Assembly (NCBI RefSeq): GCF_001536285.1
Contig: NZ_FAOZ01000005.1
Coordinates: 237,813 to 301,812, forward strand
Direction: 5' to 3'
DNA: 64,000 nt
DNA from: Parafrankia irregularis
Lineage (GTDB): Bacteria > Actinomycetota > Actinomycetes > Frankiales > Frankiaceae
Part shown: in pieces, positions 36,789 to 46,213 of the stretch
How the letters are laid out: every line of letters begins with the position of its first letter
Numbering within the stretch: position 1 is the first letter of the stretch
The notes under the pieces: generated by a model
The model's database searches: none
Seen by the model: the letters and a program-made list of their open reading frames with translations, nothing else
What the model was told of the DNA's origin: nothing
Made by a program: the position numbers and the translations under genes

Positions 36789-37723
36789 CCGGCGCGGGAA
36801 TGCTGGGGCTGGGTACCTACCGGCCGGCCCGGCTGGTCACCAACGACGACCTCACCCGCCAGGTCGACACCTCCGACGCGTGGATCCAGACCCGGACCGG
36901 CATCGCGACGCGGCGCATCGCCGACAGCGAGGAGTCGACGGTCGTGATGGGCGCCAACGCCGCGGAGAAGGCGCTGGCCGCCGCGGGGCTGGCGGCCGCG
37001 GACGTCGACGCCGTCATCGGCGCGACCTGTACCGCGCCGTCACAGATCCCGGGAACCGCGCCACAGATCGCCGCTCGTCTCGGTGCGTCCAGCGCCGGCA
37101 CCTTCGACATCAACGGCGGCTGCGCCGGTTTCTGCTACGCGGTCTCCACCGCCGCCGACATGGTGCGGGCCGGCAGCGCGCGGCACGTCCTGGTCGTCGC
37201 GACGGAAAGGCTCTCCGACTACACGGACTGGAGCGACCGCTCCACCTGCATCCTGCTGGCGGACGGCGCCGGATCGGTCGTGATCGGCCCGGCCGACGCC
37301 GACCGGATCGGCCCGGCCGTCTGGGGGCACGACGGCTCGCGGCCGGAGGCGATCCAGGTTCCCGGGCGCGGTGACAACGCCTTCCGGATGGAGGGCCCGG
37401 CGGTGTTCCGCTGGGCTATCTCGCTGGTCCCCACCTTGCGCACGGTCTGCGAACGGGCCGGAATCGCGCCCGAGGATCTCGCCGCGATCGTGCCGCACCA
37501 GGCAAACCTGCGTATTGTCGAGGCGCTCGCCGGCGGCCTCGGCGTGCCCGACGTGCCGATCGCCCGCGATGTGGTGGACTCCGGCAACACGTCCGCAGCC
37601 AGCATCCCCCTCGCACTTGACCGGATGATGGAAGCCGGCGAGGTGGTCTCGGGAGACCCGGTACTGCTGTTCGGCTTCGGCGCCGGCCTGACCTACTGCG
37701 GGCAGGTGGTTCGATGCCCCTGA
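36785..37723 (+). CDS. fabH: 3-oxoacyl-ACP synthase III FabH
   Basis: A 312-residue KAS III that condenses an acyl-CoA primer with malonyl-ACP to start a chain. The catalytic triad is visible as Cys113 in NGGCAGFCYA, His238 in PHQANLRI and Asn268 in DSGNTSAAS. In actinomycetes FabH accepts branched primers, so it sets the iso/anteiso content of membranes; this is family knowledge. It is coupled to fabD by a 4-bp overlap and is followed by acpP after 176 bp without an ORF. Confidence 0.96.
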   Translation: MTGAGMLGLGTYRPARLVTNDDLTRQVDTSDAWIQTRTGIATRRIADSEESTVVMGANAAEKALAAAGLAAADVDAVIGATCTAPSQIPGTAPQIAARLGASSAGTFDINGGCAGFCYAVSTAADMVRAGSARHVLVVATERLSDYTDWSDRSTCILLADGAGSVVIGPADADRIGPAVWGHDGSRPEAIQVPGRGDNAFRMEGPAVFRWAISLVPTLRTVCERAGIAPEDLAAIVPHQANLRIVEALAGGLGVPDVPIARDVVDSGNTSAASIPLALDRMMEAGEVVSGDPVLLFGFGAGLTYCGQVVRCP

Positions 37724-37899
37724 ACACCATGTCCCCGGGTGCGTCGACTGCCCCCGAGCACCCGTTCCCCTGTGTCATCGCCCCCGTGACGAGGCACCGC
37801 ACGCACCATCGCTGACCGGGCCGGCCCACCTGGGGCCGACCGTCAGCCGCCGGCTCGACCGGTTCGCGTAACCAGCATCCCGCAACCAGGAGGAAAGCA

Positions 37900-38148
37900 A
37901 TGTCGCAAGCGGATATCCTCGACGGCCTCGCCGCGATCCTCGAGGAAGTCGCCGGTGTCGAGCCGGCGGACGTCACCGCCGACAAGACCTTCATCGACGA
38001 CCTGGACGTCGACTCCCTGTCCATGGTCGAGGTCGTGGTGGCGGCCGAGGAGAAGTTCGGCGTGAAGATCCCGGACGAGGACGTCAAGACCCTCAAGACC
38101 GTCGGTGACGCCGTCTCCTACATCCAGCGGGCGGGTGTCGCCGCGTGA
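37900..38148 (+). CDS. acpP: Acyl carrier protein AcpP
   Basis: An 82-residue carrier with the phosphopantetheine site DVDSLSMVEVV (Ser39). Acidic helix-2 residues and a C-terminal VKTLKTVGDAVSYIQ are standard. It carries growing acyl chains between Fab enzymes. The ribosome site AGGAGGAAAGCA directly before ATG is near-ideal, matching the need for high ACP levels. Its last codon overlaps the fabF GTG start (GTGA). Confidence 0.97.
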   Translation: MSQADILDGLAAILEEVAGVEPADVTADKTFIDDLDVDSLSMVEVVVAAEEKFGVKIPDEDVKTLKTVGDAVSYIQRAGVAA

Positions 38149-39371
38149 CACCCACCCCCAGGCAGGTCGTCGTCACCGGCCTCGGGGCAACCACTCCCCT
38201 CGGCGGCGACGTGCCGTCCACGTGGGAGGGGCTGCTCTCCGGCCGCTCCGGCGCGCGTCGCCTGACCGAGGACTGGGTCGAACAGCTCCCCGTCCAGATC
38301 GCCGCCCCGTTGGCCGTGGAGCCTCCGCTGGGGCGCGTCGAGGCGAGAACCCTCGACCGCAGCCAGCAGATGGCACTGGTGGCCGCACGGGAGGCGTGGG
38401 CTGACGCGGGCTCGCCGGAGGTCGACTCCGAGCGGCTGGCGGTGTGCGTCGCGTCGGGGATCGGCGGCGTGCTCACTCTCCTGCACCAGCACGACGTGCT
38501 GCGGGAGAAGGGGCCGCGGCGGGTCTCCCCGCACGTCGTCCCGATGCTGATGCCGAACGGCCCGGCGAGCACGGTTGGCCTCGCGTTCGGCGCCAAGGCC
38601 GGTGTGCACGCTCCGGTCAGCGCCTGTGCCTCCGGCTCGGAGGCGATCGCGCTGGCGCTGGACATCATCCGCGCCGGGCGGGCGGACATCGTGATCGCCG
38701 GCGGCACGGAAGCGGCGATCGCCGCGCTGCCGATCGCCGGCTTCGCCCAGATGCAGGCGCTCTCCAAGCGCAACGACGCGCCGGAGACCGCGTCGCGGCC
38801 GTTCGACAAGGGCCGGGACGGCTTCGTGCTCGGTGAGGGCGCGGCCGTTCTCGTGCTGGAGTCCGCGGAGCACGCCGCCGCCCGGGGAGCGCGGGTGCTC
38901 GGCACCCTCGCCGGCGCGGGTATCAGCTCGGACGCCTACCACGTGGCCGCGACGGATCCGACCGGTGCGGGTGCCGCCCGGGCGGTACGGGCGGCACTGC
39001 GCTCGGCCTCGCTGGAGCCCACGGATGTGATCCACATCAACGCGCACGCCACGTCGACGCCGATCGGCGACGTCGCCGAGGGCGTGGGCCTGCGGCTGGC
39101 GCTGGGTGACGCCCTCGACTCGATCGCGGTGACCTCGACGAAGTCGATGACAGGTCACCTGCTCGGGGCGGCTGGCGCGCTGGAGGCCGTGGTCACGCTC
39201 CTCTCGCTGCGCGAGCGGATCGTTCCGGCGACGCGCAACCTCGACGCGCTCGACGACGAGATCGCTCTCGACGTCGTGAGCATCGACAACCGTGAGCTCG
39301 GAACAGGCGCCGGGCTGTCGAACTCGTTCGGGTTCGGCGGGCACGACGTCTGCCTCGCCTTCACGGTGTAA
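38145..39371 (+). CDS. fabF: 3-oxoacyl-ACP synthase II FabF
   Basis: A 408-residue KAS II elongation enzyme. The catalytic residues are Cys161 in PVSACASGSEA, His301 in INAHATSTPIGD and His338 in SMTGHLLGAAG, with the GFG loop NSFGFGGHD near the C-terminus. It extends acyl-ACP by malonyl units in the main chain-building cycle. It is translationally coupled to acpP (GTG overlapping TGA). A 19-bp segment around its stop (TTCACGGTGTAACAGA) is repeated, with changes, 34 bp downstream. Confidence 0.96.
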   Translation: MTPTPRQVVVTGLGATTPLGGDVPSTWEGLLSGRSGARRLTEDWVEQLPVQIAAPLAVEPPLGRVEARTLDRSQQMALVAAREAWADAGSPEVDSERLAVCVASGIGGVLTLLHQHDVLREKGPRRVSPHVVPMLMPNGPASTVGLAFGAKAGVHAPVSACASGSEAIALALDIIRAGRADIVIAGGTEAAIAALPIAGFAQMQALSKRNDAPETASRPFDKGRDGFVLGEGAAVLVLESAEHAAARGARVLGTLAGAGISSDAYHVAATDPTGAGAARAVRAALRSASLEPTDVIHINAHATSTPIGDVAEGVGLRLALGDALDSIAVTSTKSMTGHLLGAAGALEAVVTLLSLRERIVPATRNLDALDDEIALDVVSIDNRELGTGAGLSNSFGFGGHDVCLAFTV

Positions 39372-39711
39372 CAGAATCACGACGCAAGACGGATTCACGG
39401 TGTGACAGAGTTCGGCGTCTTCCCAGGGCATCATGCCGACGTACCGGCGACGGCATGCCTGGGAAACCCGGACACGCATCTGTCAACGCACGGTTTCGCA
39501 TGACAACACAGCTTTTCCGCTTTACCGAGCCTTTTCCATCATCGACGCTGAACCTGCCTCAACAGCATTCGACAGATGTGGGAAGGAAAAGGCTCACAGC
39601 ACGGCTTCTCCGGCTCAGGCTGTAGCCGCCCTCCACAGCCCGCGGCAGCCAGGTCCATCGCTGCCATCTGCGCAGGAGCAGACTGATACCGCTCAACCTA
39701 GGAGACCTACG
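39372..39711 (+). promoter_or_regulatory. accD leader region with long-range inverted repeat
   Basis: This 340-bp gap between fabF and accD is less GC-rich than the genes. It contains a near-copy of the fabF 3' end (39394-39412), a bulged hairpin CCCAGG...CCTGGG around 39422-39463 that could end fab transcription, and a perfect 11-bp inverted repeat GAGCCTTTTCC (39527-39537) / GGAAAAGGCTC (39585-39595). GGAGA at 39701-39705 is the accD ribosome site. I infer a separate accD promoter and structured 5' UTR. The open frame upstream of 39712 is not conserved. Confidence 0.5.
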
Positions 39712-41115
39712 GTGAGTCTGTCCACCATCGATCGCACCGACCCGAGAACACCTGTCGCGCGGCTGAGCCGTTTTTTTGACCCGGATTCCCTTTCTCTGTT
39801 CGCCGCCGCCGACAGCTCGGGAGTTGTCGCCGGCCAGGGCCTTGTCGACGGAAACGAGGTCGTCGCCTTCGCGACGGACCCCACCGTCCAGGGCGGTGCG
39901 ATGGGGCGGGACGGCTGCGCCCGCATCGTGCACGCGATCGAGTCGGCCGTCCGGATGCGTTGCCCCGTCATCGGGATCTGGCACTCCGGCGGAGCACGCC
40001 TCCAGGAAGGTGTGGCCTCGCTCGACGGGGTCGGCCGGGTGTTCGCGGCGACGGTCCGGGCCTCCGGTCTGGTGCCGCAGATCTCGCTGGTGCTGGGCGC
40101 CGCGGCCGGCGGCGCGGCCTACGGCCCGGCCCTGACCGACCTGGTCATCACCGGGCCCGACGCAAAGGTGTTCGTCACCGGCCCGGACGTGGTCCGCTCG
40201 GTGACCGGCGAGCAGTGCACGGCGGACAGCCTCGGCGGGCCCGAGGTGCACTCGACCCGCAGCGGTGTGGTCCACCTCGCCTGTGACTCCGACGATGCCG
40301 CCTTCGAGAAGACCCGGGCGATCACCTCGCTGCTGGCCGACCAGGGTGCCATCGGCCACGTCCCGGAGCGCGAGCTCGGTGCGCTGCTGCCGGAGAACCC
40401 GCGCCGCGCCTACGACGTCCGCCCGCTGGTGGCCGGGCTGCTCGACGACGAGGTCATCGAGCTGCACCCGAAGTGGGCCCGCAACATCGTGACGGCCCTC
40501 GGCCGCATCGGCGGGCGCACCGTCGGCGTCGTCGCGAACAACCCGTTGCGCCGCGGTGGCTGCCTCGACGCGCTGTCGGCGGAGAAGGCGTCCCGCTTCG
40601 TGCGGATGTGTGATTCCTTCGGGGTCCCGCTGGTGGTGCTCGTCGATGTTCCCGGCTACCTGCCCGGAGTGGGCCAGGAGTGGGAGGGCGTGGTCCGCCG
40701 CGGCGCGAAGCTGCTGTACGCCTTCTCCGAGTGCACCGTTCCCCGGGTCACCGTCGTGACGCGCAAGGCCTACGGCGGCGCCTACATCGCGATGAACGCC
40801 CGGTGCCTGGGCGCGACCGCCGTCTACGCCTGGCCCACGGCCCAGCTCGCGGTGATGGGAGCCGAGGCGGCGGTCGGCATCATCCACCGCCGGAAGATCG
40901 CCGAGGTTCCCGCGCAGCGCCGCTCGGATGTGGTGGCCGAGCTGGCTGAGGAGCACGTGCGCACCGTCGGTGGCGTCGACCGTGCCGTCGAGCTGGGTGT
41001 GGTGGACGCCGTCGTCACCCCGGGCGAGACCCGTGGCGCGGTCGCGACCGTGCTCGCCGAGGCGCTGGCCGCCGCCCGCACGGACAAGAACGTTCACGGC
41101 AACATCCCGCTGTAG
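39712..41115 (+). CDS. accD: Acyl-CoA carboxylase carboxyltransferase (beta) subunit, AccD6-like
   Basis: A 467-residue carboxyltransferase of the acetyl/propionyl-CoA carboxylase beta family. The N-terminal half has IWHSGGARLQEGVASLDGVGRVF and SLVLGAAAGGAAYGPALTDL (oxyanion and acyl-CoA loops). The C-terminal half has FVRMCDSFGVPLVVLVDVPGYLPG and TRKAYGGAYIAMN. It transfers CO2 from carboxybiotin to acyl-CoA to make malonyl- or methylmalonyl-CoA; substrate choice cannot be decided by eye. Position after fab genes mirrors accD6 in mycobacteria, supporting a malonyl-CoA role. GTG 39712 is chosen from its GGAGA site. Confidence 0.92.
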   Translation: MSLSTIDRTDPRTPVARLSRFFDPDSLSLFAAADSSGVVAGQGLVDGNEVVAFATDPTVQGGAMGRDGCARIVHAIESAVRMRCPVIGIWHSGGARLQEGVASLDGVGRVFAATVRASGLVPQISLVLGAAAGGAAYGPALTDLVITGPDAKVFVTGPDVVRSVTGEQCTADSLGGPEVHSTRSGVVHLACDSDDAAFEKTRAITSLLADQGAIGHVPERELGALLPENPRRAYDVRPLVAGLLDDEVIELHPKWARNIVTALGRIGGRTVGVVANNPLRRGGCLDALSAEKASRFVRMCDSFGVPLVVLVDVPGYLPGVGQEWEGVVRRGAKLLYAFSECTVPRVTVVTRKAYGGAYIAMNARCLGATAVYAWPTAQLAVMGAEAAVGIIHRRKIAEVPAQRRSDVVAELAEEHVRTVGGVDRAVELGVVDAVVTPGETRGAVATVLAEALAAARTDKNVHGNIPL

Positions 41116-41128
41116 CTCTGCGCTCGTC

Positions 41129-41177
41129 TCCGCCTCGCTGTCAGTCGCACCCGGTGTGCCGCTGACAGCGAGGCGGA
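41129..41177 (+). terminator. Terminator hairpin after accD
   Basis: A perfect 16-bp stem TCCGCCTCGCTGTCAG (41129-41144) / CTGACAGCGAGGCGGA (41162-41177) with a 17-base loop, 13 bp after the accD stop. No T-run follows. The remaining 119 bp to the next gene hold nothing recognisable. Confidence 0.8.
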
Positions 41178-41296
41178 CGCATACCGGGCGCCCCCCGGCC
41201 CGGCCGGGATTCCCCGCTCTCGGCCGGCCCCGGTAGTTGGCCGCCCAGGCTCTCGGGCCCCCGCCCCCGCCGTCGCGGGGCCGACGCAGGCCGCCT

Positions 41297-41884
41297 TCAG
41301 GGACCGCTGGGCGCCCCCTCCGGCGGCTCCAGGCGCTCCGCGGGCGCTGAGTTCCCCGCGGGCGCTGAGTTCTTCACAGGCGTTGAGTTCTCCGCGGGCG
41401 CCGCGGGCTCCGGATGCTCGGTCTCGGTGAGACGAATCCACGTCCGCACGACGTTGCCCATCTGACGCGGGTTCATCCACAGCGCCGCGCGCGCGAAGAT
41501 CGGATCCGCGTTGCGCACCAGGTCGACCCGGCCGCCCTCCGCCGCCGGCGCGATCGCCCTGACGTGCTCGAAGCTGATCGAGCCCACCCGGAACGCCTCC
41601 GCCGTCACCGGCAGGACCCGCAGCACACTCGCCACGAGCAGCGCGGCTGTCGTCGACGGATGCACGAGCCTGCACTCCCGGCGCAGCCAGGCCGCGGCCG
41701 ACCTGGTGCCGTCACGCCGCCACAGCCCGCGGCGGTCGAACTCGGCGAGCAGCCGGATCCAGCAGGCATCCGTCGCGTCGACGAGCCGCCGCATGTCGGT
41801 CACGAGCACCGCCAGCTCGCCGTCCGGCAGATCGGCTGGATCCACCGCGGCCAGGTGAGCCACCTGCTCGTCGACGTCCTTCAT
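41297..41884 (-). CDS. DUF222 protein lacking the HNH endonuclease domain
   Basis: A 195-residue protein with the DUF222 region found in the large actinobacterial DUF222-HNH (13E12-like) family: LVDATDACWIRLLAEFDRRGLWRRDGTRSAAAWLRRECRLVHPSTTAALLVASVLRVLP and FRVGSISFEHVRAIAP. Full-length relatives are ~400 residues with a C-terminal HNH nuclease. Here the protein stops soon after DUF222, and its last 30 residues are NSAPAG-type hexapeptides from an 18-bp tandem repeat (41335-41405). It therefore looks like a decayed or truncated relative. ATG 41884 has GGGAGG 5 bases upstream. Confidence 0.72.
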   Translation of the reverse strand: MKDVDEQVAHLAAVDPADLPDGELAVLVTDMRRLVDATDACWIRLLAEFDRRGLWRRDGTRSAAAWLRRECRLVHPSTTAALLVASVLRVLPVTAEAFRVGSISFEHVRAIAPAAEGGRVDLVRNADPIFARAALWMNPRQMGNVVRTWIRLTETEHPEPAAPAENSTPVKNSAPAGNSAPAERLEPPEGAPSGP

Positions 41885-42099
41885 CGCGACCTCCCGACTC
41901 CCGCACGCCCACGCGCCGCCGACAACGTCGTCTTCGAACGTATGTTCGACACTACTCGGTCGCGCACCCCAGCACCACCCCGCCTCGCCACACACAGACG
42001 GCGCCGGGTCGCCGACGTCGGGTCACCGAGCCGACGAGGCGCCCATCCGGGCCAGAGTCGTCCGCAAAATTACTTAGCATCGCGAAATAATTTGGCGGC

Positions 42100-43620
42100 A
42101 TGGAGACGTTGACCGGAACGGAGGTGCACTGTATGAGACGCACGGTCACGTCGAGGGTGGTCCAGCGCGACACGGTCGGCGCACACGACAGCACACGGTC
42201 GCGGACCGGCACGTTCGCCGCGCTCCAGGTGCCCAACTTCCGCCTCTTCCTCGGCGGCCAGGTGGTCTCGCTGTGCGGCACCTGGATGCAGATGATCGCC
42301 CTCGGGTGGCTGGTCCTCTCGCTGGGCGCGTCGGGCACCGAGCTCGGCCTCGTCACCGCGGCCCAGTTCCTGCCCGTCCTGCTCTTCGGTGCCTACGGCG
42401 GTCTGATCGCCGACCGCTCGGACTCCCGCCGGCTGCTGATCTGCACCCAGGTCTCGCTGGCCGCGCTCGCCGCCCTGCTCGGGATCCTGGATCTGACGGG
42501 CGTGGCGCGGCTGTGGATGGTCGCGGCCCTCGCGGCGGCGATCGGACTGATCACCGCGGTGGACAACCCGACCCGGCAGAGCTTCGTCCAGGAGATGGTC
42601 GGGGCTGAGCATCTACCCAACGCGGTCACGCTGAACTCGGTGACCGTGAACGCGGCCCGGGTCGTCGGCCCGGCGATCGCCGGGCTGGTGATCAGCCTGA
42701 TCGGGACCAGCGGCTGCTTTCTGCTCAACGCGGCGTCGTTCGCCGCCGTCGTCCTGGCGCTGCGCCGGATGGACGCCGGTGCGCTGGTACCCAGCAAGCC
42801 GGTAGCACGGGCGCCCGGCCAGGTGCGTTCCGGCCTCGCCTATGCGATGCGGACGACCGGGCTGCGGGTCCCTCTGATCATGATGGCGGTGGTCGGCGCA
42901 CTCGCGTACGAGTTCCAGGTGGTCCTGCCGCTGGTCGCGCGCGAGACCTTCGACGGTTCCGCGGCGACCTACAGCCTGTTCACCGGCGCGATGGGCGCCG
43001 GTGCCGTGGTCGGCGGCCTGTTCGTGGCCCGGCGCCGCAGCGTCGGCATCGCCGCCCTCGCCCTGGCCTCCGGGCTGTTCGGCGTGGTACTCCTGCTCGC
43101 CGCGGCGGCTCCGACGCTGGCTCTGGAGGTAGTCGCGCTGGTCCTGGTCGGTGCGGCCAGCGTCGCCTTCATCGCGACCGGCAACGCGACCGTGCAGCTG
43201 TCGTCCGCGCCCGAGATGCGCGGCCGGGTGATGGCGCTGTGGTCCGTCGCGTTCCTGGGCTCGACGCCGGTCGGTGGACCGATCGCGGGCTGGGTGGCCC
43301 AGACCTTCGGTGCCCGTGCCGGGCTGGTGTTGGCCGGCGCCGCCGCCGTCGCCGGAGCGTTCTATGCCCTGGCCTCGCTACGCAAGGCCGCCGACCGCGC
43401 GACAGCGGCGGTGGCGTCCGAGCAGGCCCAGACGTGCCAGGTTGTGCCCGCCGGCTCCGTTCCGAACGTTCCGAACGTCTCGGACGGGCCGGACGGGCCG
43501 GACGGACCTGACGAGCCGGCGGCCAGGCCGGCCCTGGGGGTAGGGAGCGCCGGGCGTCCAGGAGCGGCCGGGCAGGTCCCGGCAGCGGGCCGCTCCGCCA
43601 CCGCCCTGCAGGACGTCTGA
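42100..43620 (+). CDS. MFS transporter (MFS_3 / DHA3-type exporter)
   Basis: A 506-residue major facilitator with about 12 hydrophobic helices between residues ~40 and 435. Motifs: FRLFLGGQVVSLCGTWMQMIALGWLVL, motif A variant GGLIADRSDSRRLL, AIGLITAVDNPTRQSFVQEMV, and RGRVMALWSVAFLGSTPVGGPIAGW. The MFS_3 group exports siderophores, macrolides and other small molecules; the cargo here is unknown. The C-terminal ~70 residues are hydrophilic with DGP repeats (9-bp units). ATG 42100 or ATG 42133 could be the start. It converges on the FtsH-like gene; the 88-bp gap contains only GACGGC-type repeats. Confidence 0.86.
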   Translation: METLTGTEVHCMRRTVTSRVVQRDTVGAHDSTRSRTGTFAALQVPNFRLFLGGQVVSLCGTWMQMIALGWLVLSLGASGTELGLVTAAQFLPVLLFGAYGGLIADRSDSRRLLICTQVSLAALAALLGILDLTGVARLWMVAALAAAIGLITAVDNPTRQSFVQEMVGAEHLPNAVTLNSVTVNAARVVGPAIAGLVISLIGTSGCFLLNAASFAAVVLALRRMDAGALVPSKPVARAPGQVRSGLAYAMRTTGLRVPLIMMAVVGALAYEFQVVLPLVARETFDGSAATYSLFTGAMGAGAVVGGLFVARRRSVGIAALALASGLFGVVLLLAAAAPTLALEVVALVLVGAASVAFIATGNATVQLSSAPEMRGRVMALWSVAFLGSTPVGGPIAGWVAQTFGARAGLVLAGAAAVAGAFYALASLRKAADRATAAVASEQAQTCQVVPAGSVPNVPNVSDGPDGPDGPDEPAARPALGVGSAGRPGAAGQVPAAGRSATALQDV

Positions 43621-43708
43621 TGGCCGACGGCGCCGACGGCAGACGGCGCTGACGGCAGACCTGTGGCCATGCCCGCGTCAGCCGTCGGCACCGTTCCGCG
43701 CCGTCAGC

Positions 43709-46213
43709 TCAGTTCTCGGAGGGCGACGGCATCTCCGGCAGCACCTGCGGCGCGGCCTGCCGCGCCTCGCGGGCCGCCGCCTTGCCGAGCCCGGGCAGCT
43801 CCCGGGGAAGGTCCCGCTGCTGCGGCCCGCGGTGTGCCAGCGCGGCCGTGCGGTGGTAGTCCTCCACCAGGACCAGGAAGCCGGGGTCGAGGTAGCTGCT
43901 GCCGTCGATGGTCGGCCCGGCCACCCCTTCCATGATGGCCTCGATGTCCTCCCCGCTGACCGTCTTGTACTTCTCCAGGGCATGGGTCATGGCCAGCACC
44001 TCACGCCGGTTCGCGGCGAGCACGGCCTCGGTGCGTTCGTAGAGCTCGCGCAGCTTGGCCTCGACCTGCTCGCCGAAGGGCCGGTCGACATCGATGGACG
44101 CCTGCCCCAGCTGGCTCTCGATCATGACCGATCGGGAGGCCAGCGTCTCGCCCATCGCCGACGCGGAGATGTGGCCGGACACGAGCAGCGTGGCGGTGCG
44201 CAGGTCACCACCCACGCCGACGGTGTTGTCGCCGTCGAAGAACATGCGCTCGCCGACCAGGGAGGCCAGCGAGACCATCACCTGGGTCTCCATCTCCGAC
44301 TTCCACATGAACATGCGGTCCTCGACCGCGACGTGCGCGACGAAGCCACCGACGCCGCCGCGCCGCTCGATGGTCGCCAGGTCGATCACCCGGCCACGCT
44401 GGGTCCGGTAGGCGACCACCGCGTGGCAGGCCTCGTGCAGGGCGATGCTGTGCCGCTCACGCGCGATGTGCTCGTGGTCGTCGGCGAGGCCGTACTCCTT
44501 GATCACTCGGGCGCGGAGCATGTCCTGCCAGGTGATGACCTCCCGGCCATCCTTGATGGCCTGCACGAGGGCCTCGTTGACCGTGTCCTTGATGGTGGCT
44601 CCGGTCGCCTCCGGGCTCATGATCGCCAGACGCTCGATCTGCTCGGGCGTCAGCTCGTGGCTCACCTTGGCCAGGTACCCCTCGAAGGTCCTGATGCGGC
44701 CTTCCTTGCTGGGGTAGCCGACCTTGTAGATGCGGTCGATACGACCGGGACGCAGCAGCGCCTCGTCCAGCGACTGGGGCATGTTCGTCGCCATCATGAC
44801 CAGGATTCGGTATTTCGGCGGCGGCTTCGGGCGCATTCCGAGCGTGCGCCGGACGACCCGGTTGAGGAATCCGCGGGGCTTCTTCAGCCCGGACATCTCG
44901 GTCAGCAGCGCCTGCAGGGTTCCGTCGAAGTTCCCGCCGCCGCCACCCATTCCACCCATCACGAAGTTGTGCCGCTCGGTGTGGTCACGGGCGATTCGGG
45001 CCTGCGCGGAGGGGTCCAGATAGGAGAACCCGTTGCAGACGTCGGGCGAGTGCGGGCCCACGGGCACCCCGAACGCACTGTGCGCGGCGGAAAACGTGCC
45101 CGGCCCGCCGGAGAAGACTCCGTTCCCGCGAGTGGACGCCCCGATGGCACCGCCGAGCTTTCCACCGAACCCGGTGGCGAGCTGACCTCGGTTACCAAGG
45201 GTGTCGGCCTCGTCGAAGAAGACGATCACTCCGCCGTAACGCAGCGAAAGCTTGCGGAGCCGCCGAAACAGCGACTTCACCTTCAGAATGCCGACGCCGA
45301 CGAACATCGCGGAGAAGGCGCCTGGATCAACGAAGACATAGGGTTTGCCGGTCTCGCCGGCGACCGCCTCGGCGATCAGCGTCTTACCCGTCCCAGGCGG
45401 GCCCCACAGGAGGATGCCGCCCGGGACGTAGCCGCCCCGGTCCTCGATCTCCTCGGGGCGCTCCAGGTAGAAGACGTTCTCCCGGACCCGGCTGACCACG
45501 TGGTCCTGGCCCCAGACGTCCGAGAAGCGGGTCTTGATGTCCTCCGGGAAGTAGACCTCGACGCCGCCCTTGGACAGGAACCAGAAGATCGCGACGAACT
45601 GACCGACCACGACGAGCAGCAGCAGCACGAGCTGCAGCACGTAGGGGATCGCGTCCCAGGCGGCGCCGGGAAGGCCGACCATGGCCTCGAAGACCGACTG
45701 GTCGACGATCCGCGCGTAGATGAACAGGAAGAGCGCGAAGGCCGTGACGAGCTTCAGCGCACGGCTGACCCGGAACCGGTTCCAGTCGTTGAGGCGCAGC
45801 AGCCGGCGCTCGGCGCGGCCGAAGACCTTGTCCGTCCAGAACAGGTAGTAGGCGGACGATCTTTCACCGAGGAAGATGTGGACCTGGTGGACGATCTCCA
45901 GGCCGAGCAGCGCCAGGATCCACCAGCTGGACTCCGCCTGGATGCGGAACGCGTCACCCCAGGTCATCAGCGGGTTGCCGGAGACATCCGCCGCCACCAC
46001 GAACATGAACAGCGCTCCGAGCAGGAGCAGGAATTTCGCCCTGTCCCAGAACGCCGCCGGACGGCGACGCTGCCCGGTACCGGCCGGCGAGCCTCCATCG
46101 GGCTCCGACTGATCCGGCCCGTTCGGCTGCACCGGCAGCTTCGGCTGCGTCGGCTCGGTCGCACTGCCGGTGGCGGAGGATTCTGTGCCTCGCGCCCGGT
46201 CGCCTGTGCTCAT
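43709..46213 (-). CDS. FtsH-like membrane AAA+ ATPase with M41 metalloprotease domain
   Basis: An 834-residue membrane protein. About four N-terminal hydrophobic segments (~60-215) exceed FtsH's usual two. The AAA domain has Walker A GPPGTGKT (271-278), Walker B VIVFFDEAD (~330-337) and TNMPQSLDEALLRPGRID with the arginine finger. The protease domain has HEACH (593-597) in place of the usual HEAGH. A Gly/Ser-rich insert of ~80 residues (about 340-425) separates Walker B from LQALLTEMSG. It probably degrades or extracts membrane proteins. ATG 46213 overlaps the stop of the upstream lipoprotein gene, so both are translationally coupled. A true FtsH likely exists elsewhere; this is a divergent paralogue. 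Confidence 0.85.
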   Translation of the reverse strand: MSTGDRARGTESSATGSATEPTQPKLPVQPNGPDQSEPDGGSPAGTGQRRRPAAFWDRAKFLLLLGALFMFVVAADVSGNPLMTWGDAFRIQAESSWWILALLGLEIVHQVHIFLGERSSAYYLFWTDKVFGRAERRLLRLNDWNRFRVSRALKLVTAFALFLFIYARIVDQSVFEAMVGLPGAAWDAIPYVLQLVLLLLVVVGQFVAIFWFLSKGGVEVYFPEDIKTRFSDVWGQDHVVSRVRENVFYLERPEEIEDRGGYVPGGILLWGPPGTGKTLIAEAVAGETGKPYVFVDPGAFSAMFVGVGILKVKSLFRRLRKLSLRYGGVIVFFDEADTLGNRGQLATGFGGKLGGAIGASTRGNGVFSGGPGTFSAAHSAFGVPVGPHSPDVCNGFSYLDPSAQARIARDHTERHNFVMGGMGGGGGNFDGTLQALLTEMSGLKKPRGFLNRVVRRTLGMRPKPPPKYRILVMMATNMPQSLDEALLRPGRIDRIYKVGYPSKEGRIRTFEGYLAKVSHELTPEQIERLAIMSPEATGATIKDTVNEALVQAIKDGREVITWQDMLRARVIKEYGLADDHEHIARERHSIALHEACHAVVAYRTQRGRVIDLATIERRGGVGGFVAHVAVEDRMFMWKSEMETQVMVSLASLVGERMFFDGDNTVGVGGDLRTATLLVSGHISASAMGETLASRSVMIESQLGQASIDVDRPFGEQVEAKLRELYERTEAVLAANRREVLAMTHALEKYKTVSGEDIEAIMEGVAGPTIDGSSYLDPGFLVLVEDYHRTAALAHRGPQQRDLPRELPGLGKAAAREARQAAPQVLPEMPSPSEN

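Noticed and set aside
39433-39711. 93-residue N-terminal extension of AccD
   Set aside because: The sequence is unlike AccD and A/T-richer. GTG 39712 with GGAGA upstream fits the family.
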